From Gossypium raimondii (Eukaryota; Streptophyta; Magnoliopsida; Malvales; Malvaceae): DNA of 64,000 nucleotides. Position numbers and translations under genes: made by a program. Shown here one piece after another: positions 12,701 through 22,292 of this stretch. Within the stretch, counting starts at the first letter, position 1; the number at the start of each line of letters is the position of its first letter. The DNA is taken from positions 48,083,733 through 48,147,732 of the forward strand of contig NC_068571.1 in NCBI RefSeq assembly GCF_025698545.1, read 5' to 3'. Under the pieces are notes generated by a model. That model did not search any database, was not told where the DNA came from, and saw nothing but the letters and a program-made list of their open reading frames with translations.

Positions 12701-15700
12701 TATTATACCTTTGCGTATGCGGTCTTCATAACAAACAGGCTCCCTACTCCAGTATTACAACAGCTAAGTCCATATGAAGTTCTTTTGAGTGAGGAGATTT
12801 ATATGGTGCAGCCTCTAAGGTTCGAACAACAAGGGACCAACGGTGAGCAGTTAGTTTGCAAGCTCCGGAAGGCCTTATATGGTCTTAAACAGACACCTCG
12901 GGCCTGGTTTCACAAGTTGAGAGAATTCTTGGTGTCCATGAAATTTGAAGTTTCCAAAGCGGATAATTCTTTATTCATTCTTTGATCGAAGTCCCAGCTA
13001 GTCTATGTGCTAGTCTACGTTGATGATATTATCATCACTGGAAATGATGCTCAGGCTATAGGGAATTTTGTCCAACAACTTCATGCAAAGTTCTCATTAA
13101 AGGACCTAGGCAAGCTGACATACTTTCTTGGTGTTGAAGTTCGTTACACTTCACAAGGACTTTTTCTGTCCCAAAAGAAGTATATTTTGGACCTTCTCAA
13201 ACGGGCGTCTATGGACAGGTCGAATAGCCTGCCAACACCGATGGTTACTACGTGTCATCTCCCGTCTACTTCTGGCAGCCTAGTGGAGGATGACCACCAT
13301 TATCGGAGTATTGTTGGGGCCCTGCAGTACATAGTCATCACACGACCAGATATTGCATACTCGGTTAACAAGGTTTGTCAGTACATGCACAGACCTTTGG
13401 ATGTTCATTTTAAGGCTGTAAAAAGAATTCTAAGGTATCTACAAGGGACGTTGAATTATGGACTAAAGTTCATTCGATCGTCAAATTTTCTTCTTGAAGG
13501 GTTCTCGGATGCAAGTTGGGGTTCTGATGTGGATGATCGCAGGTCCACTTCAGGATACTGTGTGTTTCTCGGGGGAAATCCTATCTCCTGGAGCTCCAGA
13601 AAGCAGCAAGTTATCTCTCGGTCGATGGCAGAAGCAGAATACAGGAGTGTCGCACATCTCACTGCTGAGTTGGTTTGGATCCGGTCATTATTGATTGAGT
13701 TGAATGTGTCAATCCCTAAGAAGTCTTTTATTTGGTGCGATAGTTCAGCTGCGGTTGCGGTAGCAGGAAACCCTGTTCTTCACTCAAAGTTTAAGCATGT
13801 TGAGATGGACCTATTTTTTGTCCGAGAAAAGGTTGCAGCTGGTGTTCTACAAGTAGGGCATGTTTCTGCTTCAGATCAGATTGCAGATGTGTTGACAAAG
13901 CCTCTATCAGTAGGAGCTTTCACTAAATTTCGAGAACAGCTATGCGTGTGTAATTCAAGTCAAGAAGCAGTTACTGATGACAAGAGTTAATTAGTACGGG
14001 GAATGTTAGGAGTAACTGTTTCAGTTACTAAGTAGTTATTAGTTAACAAATTGTTATTACTGTTATTACTTTCAGTTTTGAGTAGTTGTACGTCTGCATG
14101 CTATATATTCTTGTAGATGAGTTTGTAGAAAGCAAGTAAAAAAGAAGATTTCTTCCATTATGTTAAGCAGATTTTAACAGTATGTCAGTTATTCCGGTTA
14201 GATGAGAAGAGCCATTTCTTTTGTAGAAGTGTTCTTATTGGTAGGGGTATGTTTATTAATTTTACCTTTGCAGCTTTTGCGGAGCTTCTTGACAACTCTT
14301 TGGATGAGGTACCTGATGCCTCTACTCTTTCAATTATGTAGTGTTTGCTCTTCTCTTTTTTTTCGTTCTTTTTTTTTTGTGTGTGTGTCTTCATTTTCTG
14401 ATTTTAGGTCTGCAATGGAGCAACATATGTTAATATGGACATGCTTAAATGTAAGAAAGATGGGAATCAAATGTTGCTAATTGAAGGTACTGTATTTTCA
14501 CTTCTCACGTTTACTTACTGATGCTTATTATGTTGGCTTCAAAGTCCTCATGTGACCTATTGATTCTTTCTGCATTTTAATAAGTTAAACTATGAGGTAG
14601 AGGGTAAAGAACAGTAGGACTAGCTAGGCAAGTAATGACAGTCCTGCATTTTTTGTTTGCTTGTTTCTGTATGGTCTTCAAAGAATCAAGATGTATAACA
14701 TGATACATTTCAGAAATTTATTCTTGTCATTGCAGATAATGGTGGCGGGATGGATCCTGATAAAATGCGTCAGTGCATGTCTCTCGGATACTCGGCAAAA
14801 AGCAAAGTAGCAAACGCCATTGGACAATGTATTTAGTGATTTCTACAGTCTAGAAAAAAAAAGATATTTTGGAGTTGCTATTTGGCTTCCGCAGGGCATT
14901 TTACACTTGCATTTGTTTTCTACAGATGGTAATGGATTCAAGACTAGTACCATGAGGCTTGGCGCAGATGTTATTGTATTTTCCCGGTGTCGTGGAAAAG
15001 ATGGAAAACAGTTAGTCTTTCTTTATTTCTTCTTGCTAGAAGAATCATTATTATTGCAAAGATTCAATTGTTTCTTTTTAGTTTGCAAATGTTAAAACTG
15101 GGTTTACTCTGGGTTTACTAGTTTAACCCAGTTTTTACGGATTCACTAAAGGCCTGTTCTACTATACATACCGCACCTAGTATGCCTTTGATTCTCTGTT
15201 GAACCATCTCGATTGACTGATCCGGTTTGATTTTCTTTTCTTAACACTGATATGCTCTATATTTATTTTATATTGTGAATAGATATTAATATTATCTACA
15301 AAGTGTCATCTTCAAGAAAATAGTTATTAGATTGGTTATCAAATTTTGAACATTTTACTTGGTCAGACTAGGTTTTGGTAGTAATATTCACCTTTAAAAA
15401 CTCCCTATCCCTTTGGTGCTAACACATTGTTGTAGCAGTGCCAGTAATTAGGGTTGTATCTTTAGCTTGTGGGCAATGTAAAACGTTTCCAAGTTTGGTG
15501 CTTTGTTTAACAAGTCCATTTATAGTAGGTTGCTATCTGCTAACTATTAGAAACGCTGATGTTAGAGAAAAATTGTTCAAGTATTTACTTGTGTTTGCTC
15601 ACTATATGCATATTTTCTACCTTTACCCTATTTTTTCCTTTTTTTTTTTGATATGCTAGATCTACCTTTTCTTTCTGTTTTTGTCACTGTAACTGGTAAT

Positions 15701-18700
15701 TAAATTCCTTGGTTTGTTTTTAGTCCCACACAGAGCATTGGACTGCTATCCTACACATTTTTGACTAGCACAGGAAAGGAAGACATTGTGGTACCCATGG
15801 TAATGCCAACTAAAACTTAGTATAGTATTTTGATGAATATACATCTAGTCACCACCATTGCTTTCATAATGGGGTCTGCAAACACAAGCATAATCACTAT
15901 TAATTTTATAGCCAAGTATATATTTACTAAGTTCTTTTAGAGACTTCCCTTGATTTAGAACAAGTTTGTCATGTGTTACAAAATGATTGGCTAAGAGATT
16001 TTTTAATGGCTGGGGCAATTTAGGTAATGGAGTATAGTTCAGGTGCCACTTCGGGCAACAGAGTATAGTTTAGGTTCTTGTGACCAGCAGAAAGTTTAGG
16101 TACTAACTTGGGTAAAAGTGTATAGTTTAGGTACCACTTTTGAGTAACAAAGTATAGTTTAAGTAGCACTTGTGACAAAAAAAAAAAGGTTTAGGTGCAA
16201 CCTTGGGAAAATGGGTATAGTTTAGGTCCATTTTTGTGATCTAAGCCATATTTATTTGTTACTTAAATAGTTAGTACGCTACTGCAGAAACTATACTCTG
16301 GTTGTGCTCTTTAATCATTGTATGAATTGAAATGAACAGCTGGATTATGAATGGCGACAAGAAGAATGGAGCAAGATCATACGATCTACTGATGGTGACT
16401 GGTATAGGAATTTGGACACTATAGTGGAGTGGTCTCCCTTTTCCAGTAAGCTGACCTCCTTCGTCAGATAAGACTTATTCTAGTGTTGCTTTTCTGGTTA
16501 AAAATCTGCTCCAATGAGAAAAAGAAAAAAAGAGCAGAATTTGAGGTCAATAGAAGGATGATTGTGGAATAGGTGTTCAGAAAAGTAGTATTTCTTTTGC
16601 AAATTTTCGGTTTGTACTGTTAAGCTGGGATCTCCATTATGCTTCGCACAGTTGTATTGTATAGTAAAATGTTTCCTTTTTCTTTTTTTAGTTCAATCTG
16701 ATGAAAGACCAAGGTACACAAATTATTATATATAATCTCTGGGAGGATGACCAAGGACTATTGGAACTTGATTTTCTTGGCGACCCACATGTATGTCTCA
16801 AATGTCCTGGATTCTTTCCACTATTTAAAGTTTAAAATGTCAAATAGAATATAATGTATTTGTAATGTTCAAACTTTTTGGTGCCTTATTGTTGGCAGGA
16901 TATCCAACTCAGAGGTGTTAACTGTGATGAGACAAATATACAAATGGCAAAACAGTTTCCCAACTCTAGGCACTTCCTGACATATAAACATTCGTTGAGG
17001 GTAATTATCATTATTTTACTTCTTTTTCAATGGAAGAAATTATGATTTTTACCCTTGATTAAAAGGAAGGAGAACTGAAGGAAAATAAAACAACAATGAC
17101 AGAAGTGGGTGACAAAGTCCAAAAAGATTGTCACTTCACTACGATCAGAAGTTTAGGTCTTGTTTTGTTGTGGAAAATTGTTTCCTCTTCCATGGTCACT
17201 TATGGAAAAGATATTCCAATATTAAACCTACTATAAGTTCTTTCTTTGGTTCAAGAACGGAGGAAGATTTCTAAAAAATTGGATGCTTTACTTGCTATGT
17301 ACATGATTTGATACATTGCCTGCAGTAGCGTACAAACACATATACTTCAGCTTCTTTCTTTTAATTTGATTTTTAGTTTATTTTTCTTTGTTCGCTCTGC
17401 AGAGTTACGCGTCAATACTTTATTTGAGACTTCCTCCCAACTTCAGAATCATTTTACGCGGGAAAGATGTTGAGCATCACGACATAGTTAATGATATGAT
17501 GTTAACTGACAGGGTTACGTATCGACCAAATCCCAGTGCTGAGGGGGCCCCTAAGGATTTGCATGTAATAAATCCTAAATAGATTACTTTTCTGTTCTAT
17601 TTACTCCACACTATGCTTGTCTGACACTGGTTTCTTGCATTTTTGTCATCAGCTGTCTGCTATGGTGATCATTGGTTTTGTGAAAGATGCCAAACATCAC
17701 ATTGATGTTCAGGGTTTCAATGTTTATCACAAAAACCGGCTCGTCAAGGTTTTGCTTTATATTTGCTTTGAATACAGTGTGTCACGATGATTGCTTATAC
17801 ATAGCCATTTTTTATAGTCAGCAAGGTTTGGTTTATACTTGCTGCCTAACTTTTGTTCTGCATGAAATGTTAGTTATTCGGAAGCTTTTGCTATTTGTTT
17901 CTCTGGCATTTTTAAGCATCTTTTTGCAGTTTACCTAACATACTAGTCTAATTTACCTGCAATAAATTTTCTTTTTACAATGTTCTTTTGTCTGATGCCT
18001 TCTTTAACCCACTTCCCCAGCCTTTTTGGAGGGTTTGGAATTCTTCCGGGAGTGATGGTCGTGGAGTTTTAGGTATTGTTTCAGCATTGGAGTCTACTAG
18101 TTAGTTTACTGGGTTATGTTCTAATTGACTGCATTCTTAGGTGTTTTGGAGGCTAATTTTGTTGAGCCAGCTCATGATAAGCAGGGTTTTGAGCGTACAA
18201 CAGTTCTTGCCAGACTCGAAGCACGACTAGTACAAATGCAAAAAGCTTACTGGTTTGTTGTTCTATTCTAGTTATTCCAATGGTAACAATGTGGCTTCCA
18301 ATTGCTGCTTCTGGATTATTGACTGCTTCATTTTAGGTCCATCAATTGTCATAGAATTGGCTATGCTCCACGGCGTAATAAGAAAAATATAAACCAGTCT
18401 CTAGCCAAAGGTATGCGTTTTTGTCATCAGTGAATTGTGAGCCACTCCTTGATTGACATCGGTTTCTTTTTGATCCTTTTAGATACTTCTCCTGGTCGTG
18501 ATCCAAAAATATCTACTAGATTGAATAAGAATGGTACTTCTAGCACTTCTAGCAGCAATCGACTCTCTTCAGACTCAGACAAGTCAAATTCACCCTCAAG
18601 TTGGAGAAAAAGAGGAAAAGAAAGTCTGGGATTTCGTGAAACAGTGGATCGTGGATATGGAAATGGACATTTGTTTAACAAGGGTGATTATAATAAAAAG

Positions 18701-20464
18701 CTGCTGATAGATAAAGGTAGAAAGGACATGCCAAAATCTGGAAAAGGATCAAGCCCATCTAGACTATCTTTCCATCTGGCAGAAGATGCAACTATTGATG
18801 TGTATGAGGTCTTACCTGAGAGACAAGCTAATGTAAGCAGTCAAAAGTTTGTTATAGTATAGAAGTTGAAGGTTAGTTCTGTGCCTTTTTTGCGTATGTG
18901 TGCGTGTTTTTAATAACCATTTTTGTTCAATTGGAAGGATCGTGGTCTAAATGATGGCGAGCCTTCGCTTTCTGAGGCCAACTTACATATACTGGAGCAA
19001 TTGACGCAGGAAAATTGTGAATTGAAGAAAAGGTGCTTTCCGAGACCGTATTTGTTAGGCTTCATCGGTTCTGCTATGACCTGTCTTTTGTATAAACAAT
19101 CTTATTCTTTTTTGTAGATTAGAGAAATATGAGGGAGCGCATCAAAGTGAATTGCTCAATGATTTGCAGAAGGAAAGAAGCCAATGCAAATCACTCGAAA
19201 TCGAGGTATGATCCCTTCTTTGAGTGGCTTAAATAAATGCAAGGAATAGTAGGGATAAATATGACAATACATTAGTTTTGTGATGGGTTATGTAAGGGTT
19301 TAGATTCTAATTAGTCCACAAACTTCAACAAGTTCTAATTAAGTCCTTACAATATTAGTACGTATCAATCAGGTTCTTTTGTCAGTCTACTTATCAGCTT
19401 GAGTGTTAAATGTTTGCTTGGATCTAATGTAGAGGCCAATTTAAATACTTGGAGCATATTTTAAACACACATGCTCCCTAAAAAGAAAGATAGAAGTTGA
19501 AGTCTGCCATGTTTGAGTTAATGTCAGATCCAAGCTAGCCATGAGGTGTGTTTCAAATGTCTAAATTGTCGGATCTGAGCTGAGATTTAATGCCTAAATT
19601 GACAGCTAAGTTAACGGAAGAACTTGATTGACGTGATATACCATGATAGCTCAAAAGTTTTGAAGTTTGAGACCAATTTACAACTTAACCTATAAATTGG
19701 GAACACCTTGTAGTATTAACCCATTTTATAAATTTCTTGTATAATTTCTCTGTGGCTTAATTTTTCTGGGATTTACACTTATTTCGGGTTTCTTTCTTTT
19801 GTATCGTTTTATTAGCTGACAGCAGCGCAGGAAAAAATCGACAATCTGAGCATTGAACATGAAAGTCTGATTCACATTTTCTCGGAAGAGAGGGATCGAA
19901 GAAACAAGGAGGAAGAAAACTTGAGAAAGAAGCTAAAGGTTATAATTCTGATCAGACTCTTCCATTATTGCATTTTCTCATTCATTCCACACATATTCCT
20001 CTCATTCATTGTTCTTTTTAGAATTTAATCGAGAAAGAAGCTAAAAGTTTCATTCTAAGCTAAATTCCATGGTTGTTGGTACCCGGTACCATCTCGGTTC
20101 CAAACTAATACAAAGTAGTTCAAGTTTCACTTTGATCAAAATTTCAGTAGATCTGGGTCAATGCTGACATGTACCAGCCCGTATCCATTAGTAAAAGTTA
20201 TTGAAACTTATTATATAAAATATTAAAAATATATGTACTAGTGTCAGAGTACAGCATTGACAATCTTGCTAAAAACACTTTCATATTCGAACTTTTTCTT
20301 ACATTTACCGAATCTTTATTTTCTGTCACCTGATTACGTTTTCGTTTCTCCTCTTTGGAACAACCCATCAATGTTTGGCATTGTAGGAAGCATCTAATAC
20401 CATACAAGAATTGCTTGACAAGATTAAGTTGCTGGAGAAGATGAAATCTCCCGTACTTCGATAG
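9702..20464 (+). CDS. MORC-family GHKL ATPase gene (MORC4/7-like), frame damaged
   Basis: MORC ATPases compact chromatin and silence transposons in the RNA-directed DNA methylation pathway. Twenty exons can be joined with GT..AG introns, and their summed length is 2445 nt (814 codons plus stop). Visible in order: Ser/Asp-rich N-terminus, an SV40-like nuclear localisation signal RIRKKRKV (residues 69-76), GHKL motifs ELLDNSLDE (E176, N180), DNGGGM (211-216) and GYSAKSKVANAIGQYGNG, the S5-fold region (KDVEHHDIVNDMM), a Ser-rich basic linker, and a C-terminal coiled coil ending MKSPVLR. Three lesions are seen: one extra G near 10051 in exon 1 shifts the frame; one base is missing near 16447 in exon 8; and exon 8's donor reads CAG|ATAAG instead of CAG|GTAAG. 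A full-length protein is therefore unlikely. Initiation at the exon 2 Met (GGMDHVRV) would still meet the exon 8 damage. Confidence 0.88.
10451..10626 (+). repeat. 5' LTR of the copia element
   Basis: 176 bp direct repeat copy with TG..CA ends, flanked on the left by the GTATG target duplicate. It is followed by TGGTAT, which resembles the start of an initiator-Met tRNA primer binding site. Confidence 0.95.
14004..14179 (+). repeat. 3' LTR of the copia element
   Basis: 176 bp copy nearly identical to the 5' LTR (about 98%), preceded by a short purine tract and followed by the second GTATG duplicate at 14180-14184. The MORC intron resumes immediately after it. Confidence 0.95.
16008..16235 (+). 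repeat. Degenerate minisatellite in MORC intron 7
   Basis: About six degenerate copies of a roughly 35-45 base unit built on GTATAGTTTAGGT followed by CCACTT..GGGTAACA. The GTATAGTTYAGGT core recurs near 16032, 16064, 16117, 16151 and 16216, with a shortened copy near 16185. The repeat is intronic and does not disturb splice sites. Confidence 0.75.
19255..19735. repeat. Inverted-repeat (MITE-like) insertion in MORC intron 18
   Basis: Intron 18 is about 610 bases, longer than its neighbours. It contains a left arm rich in 'AATTAGTCC..AACTTCAAC..GTCCTTACAA' and a right arm with near-complementary 'GAAGTTTGAGACCAATTTACAACTTAACC', plus inner complementary words (GGATCTAATG / GTCAGATCC). This resembles the inverted-repeat MITE families elsewhere in the window. 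Edges are approximate. Confidence 0.5.
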
Positions 20465-21070
20465 CCGATCAACATTATTTTCTGGTAACCACGGACTTCC
20501 CCTTTCCCGTATTTTTGGGTGCGTTTTAGGTTTGGATCAATGGCAATTCATTTTTGTAACATTGGCTTAGGGGACAGCTTAATAGATTCACTTTCACTAT
20601 CCCTTTACATGTTTTGGGTTTGGTTAGTCTTAGTGACTTATTTGCCATTTAGGTAGGTAGTTGCCATGTTATTCGAGTGTTGAGTATGAATATATATATA
20701 TTTTGAAATTTTAAATTTATGTCCGAATGTTTTGTCATAACAAATTATATGCATACTGTATATTTTTCTTATTTTGTGTAAGTAGAACATGATAACATCA
20801 TGAAACATGAATAGAACATGTGATGGGTTCTTGAAATATAAAACACATATAATCTGAAGATGAAAATGATCAATATAACAATAAAAAAATTTAAGTGGTC
20901 TAACAATATATTACATAAATAATAATATCTCTATGATTCTAATACTTTATTTTATTAACATTTTCATTTTAAATAATCTTATTAATTATCGAATTTATTA
21001 TTAATTGCTTTGTCTCATGCATATCATGTTTAAAGCTAGATTTTTTCTATGTATATATATATTTTGCCAC
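20465..21070. other. MORC 3' flank and AT-rich intergenic DNA
   Basis: The first 200 bases are probably the MORC 3' UTR (TTTGTAACATTGGCTTAGG style sequence without coding frame). The rest is AT-rich with no gene or clear repeat. Confidence 0.5.
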
Positions 21071-21432
21071 TATGATTCAAATTCATGAGTTGCTTCTGGG
21101 TTGAAGATGCTCCTCCAGATGTTTGTGAAATAGTTGCTGCGGACCGACGGTGGCTGGACCCTCCGTGATTTCCGGCGATTGTGGGTCTATTTTGGGATTG
21201 AGACTCTTCATATGTTTGGGATTAGGGTCCCCTCAGTCTCCGTTCCTACTCAAGTTGCTTTCTGGTGGGATTTTTTCGTGGTTTGATTTCTTTGTTGTGT
21301 TTTGCTGTTTCCTGTTCTTTAGCTCCGATTGGGGCTTCTCTGTTGTTTGGGTTGTATTGTTTTTTCCCCTGTCCAATGTCTATAATAAAGCAAAGCGAAT
21401 CATTTTCAAAAAAAAAAAAAGAAAAACATTTG
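21070..21432 (+). mobile_element. 5'-truncated LINE (3' end with poly(A))
   Basis: The left part reads as the end of a protein frame, WVEDAPPDVCEIVAADRRW then LDPP and stop at about 21168. A G/T-rich 3' UTR follows, with TGTCTATAATAAAGC as a polyadenylation signal about 40 bases before an A-tract (21408-21421). This layout is typical of a 5'-truncated plant L1-type LINE. A flanking target duplication was not convincing (GATTCAAATTC upstream, GACTCAAATC downstream). It might instead be a processed pseudogene of an unrecognised gene. Confidence 0.6.
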
Positions 21433-22120
21433 CAATTGACTCAAATCTCTACAAACTCACACGCCATAAACAGTGCTGTCTTAGTGGTTTGAACCGCGAG
21501 TTCTTCTTTTTTACTGTAAAAAGAATTAGAGAAAGAATGTATGTCTCGGACAATAAACCATGCTTGCACAATATTTGATCTCAGAAAAGTTATCGGTGCC
21601 TACTTTCACCAGTGTTATTATATTCTTCTTCCCTCTAACTTCCTGTCGAAAGTGTCAAAAGCAAAGAGAGGTTCCCTCAAAATCATGTTAATGGCAAATA
21701 CATAAATACATCGCATAAATTATTACACTTCGAGAACAAGAACAACTGTTAAAAAAAAAAAATGGAAAAAGATGTATACTGATGAACGTGAGCGTGAACG
21801 TTTACACATCTAACTTACACGTTACGAACTGGATTATCCCTGTAATTCTAACCTATAAGTGTCTTTTTATACTATTACAGTAGATTCATACAACCTTGAT
21901 ATAAACAAATGGCCACCACTCAAGAAGTGAGTTTTGGGGTGGATATACAATGCTGATAGACCAAGAGGTGGGATTGTAAAGCTGGAATAGGTTGTAGTGG
22001 GCCTGTGTCCATTTTTGGGCTTTCCACCTAGAACTTGGACATTTTCATGCATTAAAACATACTTTGATTATTGGTCCACCCAATACGGTTTAGTCTGTAT
22101 CCTATACTCTCACAGCCCAG
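21433..22120. other. Intergenic region upstream of the aminomutase gene
   Basis: No gene recognised. The right half (about 21900-22120) contains CCAAT-like and C-rich words and probably holds the distal promoter of the aminomutase gene. Confidence 0.45.
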
Positions 22121-22121
22121 C

Positions 22122-22292
22122 CATATTATAAACCCAGAAGTTGACAAAAACAATGGGGTAGACAGCTCGGTGGCTAATCTATAGCCTATTGGCTAATCTT
22201 TCTTACAATTTTACCATTTTCTTATCTCCTTCTTCTTCTTCTTCTTGAGACTTGCCTAGAAGACCACTGAGATACAAATACAGATAGCACAA
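22122..22292 (+). promoter_or_regulatory. Core promoter and 5' leader of the aminomutase gene
   Basis: A TATA-like CATATTATAAACC lies at 22122-22134. Downstream are two ATTGGCTAAT-type (inverted CCAAT) words near 22180-22198 and a CTT-repeat leader (22228-22246) typical of plant 5' UTRs of housekeeping photosynthesis genes. The ATG at 22293 follows in ACAAATGGCG context. Confidence 0.5.

Larger units (their letters stand above)
10451..14179 (+). mobile_element. Ty1/copia LTR retrotransposon, young but broken
   Basis: A 3.73 kb element sits in intron 2 of the MORC gene, in the gene's orientation. It is bounded by 176 bp LTRs (10451-10626, 14004-14179) that start TGTTAG and end TTAACA, and by a perfect 5-base target duplication GTATG (10446-10450, 14180-14184). 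Internal parts in order: a gag-like domain with a zinc knuckle (about 10664-11580), protease region, integrase with an HHCC-type region (about 12150-12760), reverse transcriptase C-terminal part (YVDDIIITG near 13018) and RNase H up to about 13900. This order (integrase before reverse transcriptase) is diagnostic of copia. A polypurine-like GGGGAA precedes the 3' LTR. The LTRs differ at about 3 of 176 sites, suggesting an age of roughly 0.6-1.2 million years at commonly used plant rates. It is shorter than autonomous relatives and broken, with about two or three breaks. Confidence 0.95.
9702..20464 (+). other. Exon map of the MORC gene
   Basis: Exons inferred from splice signals and frame: 9702-10144, 10340-10414, 14274-14308, 14408-14486, 14736-14828, 14926-15010, 15724-15799, 16340-16467 (donor mutated), 16692-16790, 16899-17000, 17403-17564, 17653-17748, 18021-18072, 18141-18252, 18337-18410, 18483-18832, 18938-19032, 19118-19205, 19816-19938, 20387-20464 (stop TAG at 20462). 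Intron 2 is 3.86 kb because of the copia insertion. The junctions conserve codon phase throughout. The deletion in exon 8 also creates a CA|GTAAGC sequence near 16446 that could act as a new donor, but splicing there joins exon 9 out of frame. Confidence 0.8.
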
